A stretch of 64,000 nt of DNA. Origin: Gymnopilus junonius. Its lineage: Eukaryota; Basidiomycota; Agaricomycetes; Agaricales; Galerinaceae. The stretch covers positions 1 to 64,000 of the forward strand of contig JADNYJ010000020.1 in NCBI GenBank assembly GCA_015501075.1, written 5' to 3'. Below are positions 46,655-57,982 of this stretch, one piece after another (position 1 is the first letter of the stretch; each line of letters opens with the position of its first letter). Under the pieces are notes generated by a model. That model saw only the letters and a list, made by a program, of their open reading frames with translations, was not told where the DNA came from and searched no databases. The translations under genes were made by a program, and so were the position numbers.

Positions 46655-47980
46655 ATACTCTGGGAATTTAAGTCATTCTGGACCAAACTTTTGTACTATG
46701 TATGTAAATTATTGTAGCACTAGCCAATAAGCTGTCGGTATTAGAGTACCTTACACTGTAGATGTCAAACGCAAACACGAATACCGTAATCTTCTCAGGA
46801 AAGAGCCAGCTGCGCCGCGGCAAATGGGTAACAGGACAGCGAAGCGAAGTGCCCCTGTCTCAAAATATGACATACGCGGGTTTATTTCGCGATTTTCCCA
46901 ACCAATTCCCAACCTCAACTAAGTCTTTTCTCCTGTTTTCCTTTCGACTCTTATTCGACTTTCATCTATGCAACAGAATGCCTGCTTCACTCCGCCCTAA
47001 CCTACTTTTTACATGGTGTTATCTATCATGCATATGAACGGTGCTTAGATCTCGAGCAAAACTACCTGGACGTGGAGGGACTCGGTCTCTGCTCTCCTGA
47101 CTCAGCGGCGCTGCAAATCTGTCTGATGGTCTAAACACCCAAATAATCCATCGTCTTGAAAATGTATTCATCCTGGAGTGTTCACTCCACCAGGCCTTTG
47201 ATGGCCTTGACTTACGGTTCGAGGAAACGGTGAGTGAATATACCTACTGCTTATTGTCAAAGAACACGAACAAATCACAGTTCATTAGGATACCCCTAAC
47301 GCATATAAAATCCGTGCCTCCCACCCTTATTGGTTGCGTGGATTGGTGGACCCAGTAGTGTTCAAAGGTACTGATCACGAGTTGCTTCTCCCTTCTTCTG
47401 GATCTCAAGTAGCACGCTACGTGCGCGCGGGTGGCAAACATATCTGGTGCAGCGAAGTATGTTGAGAAGACTTGGAGAAATATGGCAGAGACAAGATTTC
47501 CTGCTCAGGATGACAGTTCATCAACGTTAATGATGGCATTGTCCACCCCGACTCCATCCTAAACTCGAAAAGTAGGTCTACTTCTCCCCTGTAACTGTAA
47601 ATTAATTACACCTATAAATCAGATATGCGAGCTCACTTACTCTCTTTCTATACTAAGTTCGGCCGACCTCTACACCTTGTAACTTATATATACTGCTGAA
47701 GTCAAGCTGAGGTGGCGAGCTGCGAGCGAACCAAGAGCGAACTTAGCGGTACCGGTGCACACTCACGATTACTGACTGGAAATATTCTGTTCTTCCACCT
47801 TTGCTTAGTTCCATGAGACTGCCCACGAAAACTTCAGGGAAATGATTCAGGGACCAGAGGTGAAGCTAAGAAGCCTGAAGCTTTGAAGTCGTGAGGGTAT
47901 TCAGAGAAGCACGTGATCGCGGCGACTAGACCCCGACTCTGGAGTTCGAGTTCAGCTCTTAGTAACTCTCGACAACTTCC
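46655..47980. other. Spacer with degraded HNH-family sequence
   Basis: Holds the pseudogene described separately (about 46760-47465) and about 500 bases of non-coding sequence before the MINDY gene. Confidence 0.4.
46762..47465 (+). pseudogene. Degraded gene of the Agaricomycete HNH-nuclease-associated family
   Basis: Fragments in different frames read YFLHGVIYHAYERCLDLEQN, then FDGLDLRFEET joined by a GT-AG intron to TPNAYKIRASHPYWLRGL and LPSSGSQVARYVRAGGK. The motif F-x-LxLWFEET...NTYKIR followed by LPxPxYLxxHAACAKVAH is common in mushroom HNH-domain proteins; here the last part has decayed (LLLPSSGSQVARYV). No HNH core is seen and stops interrupt the frame. It is more damaged than the error-affected genes nearby, so I call it a relic. 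Confidence 0.35.
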
Positions 47981-49541
47981 ATGTCCATGGAAGCTCAGGC
48001 ATATCAGTCTTCTCTTGAAGAGGTCTGGTACCTCAAAGATATCAAGTTTAATGGCCGGGACTATAGAATCATCACCCAGAATTTTAATGGGTAAGTTTTA
48101 TGTTATTATCACTTGCATTGCCTCTAACGCCGAAGATTTCTCCAGGCCTTGTTCTTTCCTAGCCATTTGTGAGGTATTGAGAGTGCAGTTCTGAAGATTG
48201 ACTAACTTTAAACATGTATTTGTGTAGGTAATATCCTAATACTACGAGGAAACATCGAGATACAACCACCAACGCGACGAACCGTGTCGTACGAGTTTCT
48301 GTCCCAATTAGTGGCCGAATACCTCCTCACCACATCTCCTGATGTTGATGTGTCTGCCGCGTTATCTATTATGCCTCTTACGCAGAGTATACTCCCTTCT
48401 TACTTATCCAAATTGCTGAATGCTGACTTTTCTTCTTCTCAGAGGGTATGGATTTGAACCCAGACTTCACCGCTGCCACCTCTTTCCACCCTTCAGATGC
48501 TTCAGCAGGCGGAGAACTGAAGCTTTTTGAGCAAGTAAACATCCCACTTCTACACGGCTGGCTCGTTGACCCAGCCAGCCCCGAAGCAGCTGTGCTGCGG
48601 CGTATTCACACCTACGACACAGCCGTGAACCTAATTGCGGAAGTTGATCATTTAACGAATGGAAATTCGTTGTGGACGAGTCAGCACCTCATTTGCATGA
48701 TACGGAAGGCGAAGCGACGAGTCCTACGCGTGAATGGTCGCAGGAGGAACTGAAGAAAGTTCAGGATGGTATGTTCAATATTCCATTGTCTTTTCTCTTT
48801 TCGATTTATTCACATTTGTATTTTTGATGAATAGCCACCGTGGTCCGCCGCTTCCTGGATTCAACTCAATCGCAATTGACTTATCATGGTTTATTCCACC
48901 TAGCCAGCACATTACCACCCAATACCCCATGTGCTCTATTCAGAAACTCCCATTTATCCGTACTCTACAAATACTCACCATCCGCATCATCAAGTTCATA
49001 TCCAAGCGCTGCGTCATCCTCCTCACAGCTCCAACCATCCGCGTCGTCATCCCGCGGTGCTCCTCCAACAGACAATATGGATATGGAAGACGCAGCAATA
49101 TACAGCCTAGTAACGGACCAAGTCTTCTTGAATGAACCTTCAGTAGTATGGGAACGGACTGAAGATATCGATGGAGGCTGGTCAACCTTTGTCGATTCTG
49201 ATTTTGTCAAGTCTAGTCCGGCGGCGGAGACTTTGCAGGTCAAACGGCCGAGGAAGCCTCCGTGCTGCGGAAGCTGCGGCGAATGAAAATCTGGGACTGT
49301 AGATCCAACGAGTACGCTTTTTTCGGAGGAGCATTCTTTGTATATCTATCCATTTCAATGTCAGCCTTGCGCTTGCCAGACAACTTCAGCAGAGAAGAAC
49401 ATAATGCACGTCGGCAGCACGAAGCATATCTGCAGGAGCAGCAGCGTCGGAGCAGGAGGCAAGACAGCTGCCTGCCAACCACAGATAGTAGAAGGGCAAG
49501 GTCGAGAAGAAAAGAAGAAGGGCGATTGTTTGATTATGTAA
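47981..49541 (+). CDS. MINDY-type deubiquitinase with CaaX terminus (frame breaks)
   Basis: K48-chain-selective deubiquitinase of the MINDY (FAM63/Miy1) family. Exons 47981-48090, 48146-48168, 48228-48386, 48443-48768 and from 48835 on. Seen: WYLKDIKFNGRDYRIITQN, catalytic cysteine in GPCSFLAICNILILRGNI (joined over two introns, donor GTGAGG at 48169), LHGWLVDP, and LTYHGLFHL, LFRNSHLSVLYK (catalytic His region) and YSLVTDQVFL. One-base losses break the frame at about 48663 (AAA), 49219-49227, 49391-49396 and 49458; with them repaired the tail reads GGDFAGQTAEEAS, a LALARQLQQREE helix like the family's ubiquitin-binding motif, and ends GREEKKKGDCLIM, a CaaX prenylation box. Yeast and animal relatives also end in prenylation boxes. 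Confidence 0.85.
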
Positions 49542-49757
49542 ATTGATTGAGGCATTGAAGCGAGAGACAATATGTACGGATAGCGGGTGCGTTGATATAT
49601 AATATCTATAGCTTTCTGCAGGTAGACACAGGCACGTCTCCCGTTGTATATATACAAGAAATTTACAAATAATCATATGAAGGGCAGGAATTTTAAGCTG
49701 TCATTACTACTGATTACAAGACGGCTGAAAAGAAATTTTCGATAAATTTTCAGTTGG

Positions 49758-51477
49758 CTATGCAACTGCTACTCTATCTTTGTCCATGCTGATTGTAGCG
49801 CGTTTGTAGTCAATGTCGCTTATTTCGCGGAAAGTATGCAACAGGTTCTGGACGTCTTTCAAGAATTTCTTGTCGTCTCCCTGAAGCTGTTGAAGGTTGG
49901 GAAAAAGGGCGTACAGGGTGCACGCAAAACGGTTCATGTCATCTGACTCCGGGAGGTGGCCAAAGTGATCTACATTGCAAGCCACAGATAGTATTGACAA
50001 AGGATGAGCTGCAAGTATTTCTGGAGTGAATGGAACCTTAATCGAGGCCATCGCAATAGGTACTTGGAGAGAGATAAGGGCCGGGCATGATTTCGCAATT
50101 AATGCCAAAGTGGATAACGACACGCCAGTCGGGTTGGCGAGTGGAAAGCGAAAAGTTTGAATTTTGCGCAAGTGTGGAGCCAGGCTGCGTATCCTTCGTC
50201 AAGGTTGCTAATGCCTATTCCTGAAATCACGATGTGTTCAAGGTCAGGCGAACCTTTGTGCAAAAGCGAAAGGTCAATGAACTCCTGGAAAATCGAATCT
50301 GCGAACATTTTTGGGTTTAAAAATGATGGTTAGGGATGATAAGTGTTTCGCATTCAAAACTATATTCTCAAGAAAGTTTGGACTGGGTAAATTGTCTCCG
50401 TCTGTTTGTTTTTCTGTTAGGACGGCGGAATCGCGTCGGATTGTCGTTGTTACGTGATATTCCAGCAATTCAACGTATAAGCTCCTCAGAGATGACGTCT
50501 GTATCTGGTCTGAGGCCATGTTTATTAATGTAGAAAGTCTTCCAGTGAAATTGAAGTCCTCGATTGAGGAATAACATATTTTGGCCTTCTGGGGTAGCCA
50601 TATCGGCGCTCCGGTAAGAGTCATTGACTACGGTGGTGGCATCAAGCTTCAGGCACTTGAGCTTGGGCAAATGTGACAGGGAATTAAGTGAAGAGATATT
50701 CCATTCTTCCTTCGTGTTCCGGAGCTCGAGCGCCTCCAGGGAACGGCAATTAACAAGTAATTTGACAATCTCCGGCACAGATACAGTCGACTCGAGGATA
50801 AGATGCGACAACGACGTTTCTTTCCCCACTCGTCGCAAGAATATTGCTAATGCTGCTCGTGCGTCATCCGTTAATCCCATGAGCTCAACTCTTTTGAGAG
50901 CGGGCGAAAAGAAAAGGAATATATGTGGTAAAGAGGTTGGAACTGTGCTGGCGATGCGAAGTCTGGATAACGACGGGAAAAGAGGCTCCACTGTCCCCTG
51001 GCATTGACCAAGAAGAAAATAAACCGAGTCTGCAACTTTGGGTATTTTGGGGTCATCATCTGATATGGATAATTCCTTGATCGTAGTTGCATATGCCTGC
51101 AGTTTTTTCCACTCTAAGTTAGTTGGATAACCTTCGAGACGCTAAAGAGGCGTAAGAGGGCTTGCTGCAGACAGAGAAGAAGAAAGACGCACATATTCAT
51201 TGCTTTCCAAAACCAACCTGCTTGGGATTTGCTTTAAGATCGAAGCAAAGGAAGTAAGGGTTCTCCAAGCTTTAACAGTAGGCAACCACTTTTCCATTGG
51301 GAAGACTGATTTGACAATCGATTCACCATGATCAGGAACCTTTGAGTCGGTGTATTCTTGTATTTGTAAAGAAGCCTCAGATGAAGGGTCAGCCGTGAGA
51401 CTTCTCACTGAAGAAACGGTTTCGCGAGAAGATGAGTTGGAAATGATGTCTTGCCAATCTTCAGACGAATAGCTCAT
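49758..51477 (-). CDS. LRR protein, tandem copy A (frame breaks)
   Basis: Starts MSYSSEDWQDIISNSSS at 51477; exon 1 51477-51193, intron 51192-51142 (GTGCGT donor), exon 2 from 51141 to stop at 49758. Irregular leucine-rich repeats throughout (LFPSLSRLRIASTV, LFFSPALKRVELMGL, CRSLEALELRNTKEEW, LPKLKCLKLD). It is paralogous along its full length to copy B, which is unbroken in the same region. Alignment with B places three one-base losses at about 50568 (GG; gives FPSIEDFNFTG opposite LPSLTSLHLTG), 50308-50312 (A run) and 50193-50196. No F-box is evident; the N-terminus is Ser/Asp-rich. Likely an adaptor for protein-protein contacts, function unknown. Confidence 0.65.
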
Positions 51478-51572
51478 GGCCTGATGGTGGAAAGGAACAT
51501 GGACCTTTGAGCGCTTATCTGAAGATCAACTCGATATAAATCGTGTGCCACGTTCCTTTCCACGGTCCCTCA
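51466..51572. repeat. Duplicated promoter block, copy A
   Basis: Upstream of LRR copy A; closely matches 53560-53670 upstream of copy B. Shared blocks include GGAAAGGAACA, TGAGCGCTT-n-TCTGAAGATC, CTCGATATA and TGCCACGTTCCTTTCCACGG. Marks the tandem duplication and a candidate shared regulatory unit. Confidence 0.7.
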
Positions 51573-51802
51573 GTATTTTGAGAATGACAATATACCTGCC
51601 TTCGGTCACTTAGATTTTGTGCTATTGAAGCCGCCATCTCATACTGAACGATTGGAATCCCGGCACGATTATAAACGCACTGAATATTACGTTTCAACCA
51701 ATAGGAACACGCTCGCAAGCCGATGCCGCAGGTAAAAACCTTCTTAACTCTTCTGGGGCCTTGCTTTCAACCTTTCAAGTCATCAGCCGCCATCCTCGGG
51801 AA

Positions 51803-53572
51803 CTAGTTGCATCGCGCTTGCGACTGAACTCCCGCATCCTGACACAACTTCACGAGCCGACCAACATCGGTCCAAAAATCTTCCTGATAGCCTCGACGAG
51901 TTTGGAAATTCTGAAGATTCGGGACCGTGGCATATAGCCAACGCGCGACGAAATCAAGGGTTTCCGTGCGATCTCCCAAATTGCCAAGATCTGAATTTGC
52001 CGGACTTCCTACGGATAAGAATACCAATCGATGAGAAAGAACATCCGACGGCGTCACTGCTGGTAGTGTAAAAACGTTCTGCGGAATTGTGACGGGAACT
52101 TGAAGTGAAATGAGATCTGGGCAAGAACGCACCAGAGCGACAATAGTTGATAATGATACAGAGGTTTGGTTGGTCACTGGTAAAAGAAGCGTTTGTATCA
52201 GAGGCCAATGCGGGCCTAACTCGGACAAGATGCGCTCCAGACCAGGGATTTCAATACCAGTGATTTCGAAATGTTGCAGATTCTTCAGAGTAAAAAACAT
52301 AGTCAGATAATCGTTGGGCAGTCTTGTATCCCGCGCGAACCCAAATTTTTCGTTGCTGAATGCAAGAGTGAGCGAGGTCAACTTGTTTGCTGGTTCTGAA
52401 CAACTGCCAGCGATACGCCTAAAGACTTTCAGAGGACAACGATTGCTTTGCCACCCAGAACTTCTAGGGCCGAGTTCGCGCTGATGATCCACGATATGTA
52501 TATGTAATGTTAGAAGAGATGATATGCCTATATAGTCGGACATGGTGTCGTTAAGAGTAGAGATTGGGCCAGTTAGATGGAGACTTGTAAGGGAAGGCAG
52601 CCTGCTAGGACCACCCATTCTTTGATACGGGCCCACAATCTTAGTGGTATCAAGTGTTAGACGCTTGAGCTGGGGCAAACCTGCCAAGTCATTGAGCAAA
52701 GAAGCATGCCATGATTCCTTGACAGTTCGAAGCTCGAGGACTTCAAGGGAATGGCAATTGGCAATCGACCGAACTACTTCAGGAATGAGGTTTATTGGGT
52801 CAAGGATGAGGGTCGTAAGAAAGGTTTCCTTCCCTGCTCTTTGCAAGAAAGCAGACAATGTTGCTCGAGCACTGTTAGTCAATCCCCTGAGCTCGACGGT
52901 CCTGAGAGCTGGGGAAAAGAAAAGAAAGAGGTGCGACAAAGATGTATGAGTCGTACTTGCGAGGCGAAGTTGGGATAAAGAAGGAAAGAGAGGGTTTGTG
53001 ATTCCCTGTAGCTGACCGAGGACGAAGTAAATCACTTCCACAATTCTGGGTGATTTGAGGTCATCTGAAATGGACAATTCTTCGACGGGTCTTGCGTACG
53101 CCTGTAGTTTGATCCACTCTGATTGAGTTGGAAGACTCGCTAGATGCTGAAGTGATGTCATAAGTCGAGTTGAGACAAGCAGGGTCATAAGTATGACGCA
53201 CGTATTCATTGCCTTCGAGCACCAGTGAGCTTCGAATCTGCTCTAGAACTGGTACAAAAGAAATGAGGGTCCTCGGAGGTCCTACTGCTAGAAGAAAATT
53301 AGCCTTGTAGTGCAATACGTATATACTTTAGTAGGCTGCAACTTTCCTATTGGGGTCGAAGCATATCCACTTTGGGGTGCGTTAGGTACTCTCGAGGCAT
53401 TGCTTTCCGCAACGTCATAGGGGATAGCTGCAGACAGAATATCCGGCAGGCTTTCAAGGACATCATTTGTATTGCTTGGACTAATTGATTGGCTGGGTGT
53501 TATCACCGGAGTGGTCAAAGGAGAAGATGCGGTGGAAGAGAGTTCTTCCCAGTCGTCGGATGATTCGCTCAT
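51803..53572 (-). CDS. LRR protein, tandem copy B
   Basis: Starts MSESSDDWEELSSTAS at 53572. Exons about 53572-53329, 53287-53202 and 53146-51803; the second intron (53201-53147) has the same position and GTGCGT donor as in copy A. The long last exon is an open frame of about 450 codons with leucine-rich repeats (LFPSLSQLRLASTT, FSPALRTVELRGLT, CHSLEVLELRTVKESW, LPQLKRLTLDTT, LPSLTSLHLTGPIS). The first join appears one base short. Shares promoter, start motif, intron position and repeat register with copy A, which lies 325 bases downstream, so they arose by tandem duplication. No F-box or catalytic motif seen. Confidence 0.7.
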
Positions 53573-53670
53573 GGCTGCTTGATGATGATGGAAAGGAACA
53601 AGGATGTCTGAGCGCTTGTCTGAAGATCGGCTCGATATAGGTCGTTTGCCACGTTCCTTTCCACGGGTCG
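53560..53670. repeat. Duplicated promoter block, copy B
   Basis: Matches 51466-51572 (see copy A). Includes the start codon context and the TGCCACGTTCCTTTCCACGG block about 80 bases upstream of the start. Confidence 0.7.
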
Positions 53671-53920
53671 TCTTCGATGACGCAGCTCCCTCGTCCCTCA
53701 TCATGCCAACCAAAACTTCGTTCCACCAGCCATCATTCGCAGAAATAGAGCAATCGAGACTTATCTTGCAGCTTCTCTCAATGGGACGAAAGTTAGCAAA
53801 TCGTATCCGGGGATTTCATTCTAGGCAAGTCAGCGGTACATCGAAGAATGCGACAACCAAGCATGTAAAGCATGACAGGTAGTAGCAACGTCCTTTGCGT
53901 GGATTCCATTGTATCAGACA

Positions 53921-56900
53921 TCAGTCAACCTTCTTTGGGTCCTTCACCAGCGACAACGAAAGAACATCGGCCATAAGATATTCCCCCGCCGCACAGATGC
54001 CTGCCGCCCATAAGAGAAGAAGAGAAGTGATACAAAAGAAGCTGATAGACTGGCCAATCTCGAGCCATGAACCTGTGTCCTGGACGTTGTAGAAGAACGC
54101 GAGTGTCATGCCTATTGTTATGAGTCAGCCAAAGGGTCAATCAAAAAGGTATTAGACATTACCATCAGTGATAGTAAGTGCCACAAGGAGAAGAGAGAAG
54201 GGAGGGAGGTTCAAAGCATCGTTGAGCACCGCGAACGTGATCGACAGCATGATGTATGGCGCAATTATCTTGAATATCTGCAAAGAAATCATCAGTGAAC
54301 AACTAGAGATGTACGAGAACCAACGAAAGCCTACAAGTAAAGCCGACATGTAAAATGGATTAAATATGGGTATCAAACGATAAACAGGTGCAAGGTAGAA
54401 AGATCTAGATCACAAAAGTAAAAGGAATGAGAGAGGAAGCAAAGATATAACATTACGAGAACGTACGATATTGATGCCACACTACAATGAACATGCTTAG
54501 TCAGCAACAGTCGCCAAAAACAGAAGAAAAAGACAACATACTTTCCAGTGCCGAAGAATCCAACCTGAACGAAGAATAAGAAAAACAGGGCGATGCGCAA
54601 ATCATCCAGGTCGAACTTATGTGCAATAGCCAGCTCCAACTCTGACTTTGTTACCTTCATTTCCTCAATCGAGGGTTCTGTAGTATTTGATGAGCTGGCA
54701 GCTGCATTGCTCGACCGAACTGCTTTCTCAACTTGGATCCAGGTAATTAACACCGCAGAATATGCCAGGAAGAAGAGGCCTTCAACGCTTATAGAGAGAA
54801 TGACAAAGCAGGGCCCAAAGCCGAGGAAATACATGAGGATCTTTGAGTACTTGGTGTGCCCTTGACCTCTGAATGCGAAAGGTAGCACGGAAGATATAAC
54901 TGTCTCAGGAGTATGAGAAAGAGCAAAGATTAATGACTAGAAAGTCACACACCAAGTACTAGCCAACCTGCCCATTGATTTTGTGCAGGAAGGCCCTTCT
55001 TTGCCTGTAAATGTCTCACCGAGGAAGCTGTGATGGCCATAGTGAAGCCAATAAAAAAAATCTTGCAACATTTCAGCTGATCGGCCTATTATACGCACAA
55101 AGCAATTACCTGACAGACGAAAAGTTTTGCTAACATCGTCTGCGTCGAAGGCTTCTTAGTACTCTGCACAATGCGCCACGCGACAGCTGACCCAGTCAGA
55201 AGGATAGCAAATCCGCCTATTGTGCTTTGACGACCATGAGATGTGTAAAAACATTTTGATATGGTAGAAGACTTACATGGTGGTCAAGCTCTCCGTTTTA
55301 TCAACAGAAAGTAATGGAAAGACACCCGTAACAAGGCAAGATATGGCCCAAAACGATGTATACCACGGGCTCCTGGAATGAACGTCTTTGCCCCGCGAAA
55401 GTGGCCATAATAACCCAATGAATACGAATCCTATGCTCCAGATGGACCTATGCTTGTACCCGACCTACAATGGAAACATGTCTAATTCAGCGAATATCAG
55501 AGGAAGGGAAAGCAGATGTGAACATACGACCATACCAAGCAAAGCCAAAACCACCATAACCGAAGTAGAGATCATCTGACTCAGCGACATTTGCAATTGG
55601 GGACCCAATTTGAGCGTCACAAAAGCCTGGACCAAGAATTGGTGCCAGAAATAGCACGGAAACGCGATATAGATATAAAAACTCCAAGGCGATCTTTGCA
55701 ATATGAAAGAGATCCAAAACCCAACCAAGACCGTCCAGCCAGCTACCGTAAGGGCTGAAGCAGCTTGTGACGTGGCAAGAAAAGATGCAGCCTGTGGGAT
55801 ATTGTCCAACGGACGAAGGAGGTAAAGAGAGGCATATGCTGCCCAGCCAAAGTAGGCAGCAGTTACGAAGGCCCTAATTAGGAACCGATCGTATGTTTGA
55901 AGGTAGTGTAGGCCTTTGAGGGCCTCTTGGATGACTTCGGAAGAGGCGAAGCGAGCAGCATCCCATCGCTTTTCTGTGATGAGTTGTTCGATTTTGAGGA
56001 TTTGAGGAGCGTCATCCGTGAAGGAGAATTCTGACAAGGGTTTGAGTGACTTGTAAAATATTGTATGCTTTCTTTTCAATTCTGATATGCAAATTATTAA
56101 TTGCGGCAGACATAAAATTGATCAAAGGGAGTAACAAACCATCTTTGACTCTAAATTGTTCTAGAATAACCTATCACTCCCAATGAACTCCCGCAAAGGT
56201 ACAAGGACAGACCGTCTCCCACCTTCGCATTAACGAACGCAGCATGAGCGAGAGCCTCTTCTCCAAGCTTCGGGTCCAAATACCCGGGCCGTGTCGAGTC
56301 GACGTCAGGCAAGACACCAACAGAATTCACCGGCCAATTAACACCAATCAGAGCCGCCATGAGCGACGCAATATCCGCCTGCTCGACGTCCCGACGGAAC
56401 AGGTGACCCAGCTGCCATGATGCAGAGAAAGTATCATGAGCGGATGGTGTGGTGTCTAGAACGGGACCGCGAATTCCACTGCCCCACGCTACGAGAGGCG
56501 TCCGGGTATTGTCGGGGTCTGAAAGCAAATGTTGAGCTGTAGACGACGAAATGAGTTCTAGCGGGTACTTACGTCCGTCGCCGTGGTTGCCAATGACCGA
56601 CATGCCATGGTCAGCTGTGAAAATAAAGCTTGTGCTATTGTCTTGGTAGAATTCAGACATAAGGCTCTCCGTCTCTCGGACAATATCGTCAACGACTCTA
56701 ATGTTATGCATGTATTCCTTTAGGCGGTCTTATCAGAGAGACTTTAATTCCGAATGTAAGCAATGAGGGCTTACCTTTGAATGAGGCCGGTACGAGTGTC
56801 CTGTGGTATCTAATCCTAGTAAATGCAGGAAAAACACGACCTTCTCCGAACGCAAATCCTCCAAAAGACGAGGATCGCTAGTGGCATTTTGGAACAGCGA

Positions 56901-57776
56901 TTTTAGCCTGTCCAAGACCCAGACGTCCAAAGCAGTCGCATCTGGCCAAGGTATAAGTGTGCAGCCAGCCATTATTAGTAAGTAGAGTACTCACCCTTTG
57001 TGAAATCTTCTTCGTCTTCATTGTACGTCCACGTCTTCACCTTGCCTGGCGTTGCACCTTTTGCGAACATCGGGAGGATATCTGGGGAACCAAAAGAATA
57101 CGTGGACTTGGATTGGTTGAAAACAGAGTCAAAGTCAACCTTCAGACGTTCAGATCAGGAAAGACGCGTAGACGATTTCATAGGTAAACTTACTGGGTTC
57201 GTTTTCCATCCCTGATAGGTTTCCGTCCAAGATCAGCCAACAGGAAATAGTCGGACCCATTGAAACTCGAATACCTTCGTCACAGCTGAAACATCTTCAT
57301 ACATTCCACCTGACGCATGATTTAGCTTTTAGCACTTGTCATGAACAAGTGAAGTACTTGCCAATGATTGCTACGTGTCCCGGTCTACTTTCCGTCGGAA
57401 CCCGCGTATGCGAAATTCCAAATGCACCTCTGGATTCTACAATGGACCTGAGATGAGGAGCAACGATTTCTGGGGATCCAGGTATATCCGCAAACGCATT
57501 TAGCGAGAATAACAAATCAGCTCGAAGGCCGTCACCTGGTAAAGAACATTAGACGATTCTTTAGCAATCAGTGAAAAACGTACCGACAATGAGGACCAGC
57601 CTCTTCGACGGTGCTACACCCTCATTTGGTATCCATAACTCTTCATCCCATGCACAACTGGACTTGTGAAATAGCAATCGAAAACTGACCCAATATAGAC
57701 GAGGTGAAAGACGAGGCCAATAAGCAGCAATTTGGCGACATTATAACGAGAATTTTGGCCTTTCATCGAGAAATTA
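53921..57776 (-). CDS. MCD4: GPI ethanolamine phosphate transferase 1 (Mcd4/PIG-N)
   Basis: ER membrane enzyme that adds ethanolamine phosphate to the first mannose of GPI anchors. Start [18 protein letters not shown] at 57776, an N-terminal signal-anchor helix followed by [13 protein letters not shown], as in all PIG-N proteins. Catalytic alkaline-phosphatase-fold motifs: [10 protein letters not shown](GD), [16 protein letters not shown] (about 56790-56850) and [16 protein letters not shown] joined over an intron to [13 protein letters not shown] (56510-56630). The PIG-N membrane domain follows ([19 protein letters not shown], many helices) and it ends [21 protein letters not shown]...GEYLMAD with stop at 53921. 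One missing base at 57633-57634 separates HGMKSYG from [12 protein letters not shown]. Many short introns. Essential gene, therefore the break is probably a sequence error. Confidence 0.9.
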
Positions 57777-57982
57777 GCGTGCTCTGGTGGTAGTATATTG
57801 CGCACGCTATTGTACTTTTAGGTTCATTACTGGAAAGGGTGAGATCAATGGAGATGGTTGTGGTTGAGATGAAGGTCGCTTGTGCATCCGTTTGGGCTTC
57901 CAGCGGTCCGCGACCCTAACCTTGGGTTTTGCGACTTGAACCTCTGCCATCTCCGTCGGCGCTCTCAAGAACGCCTTGAACA

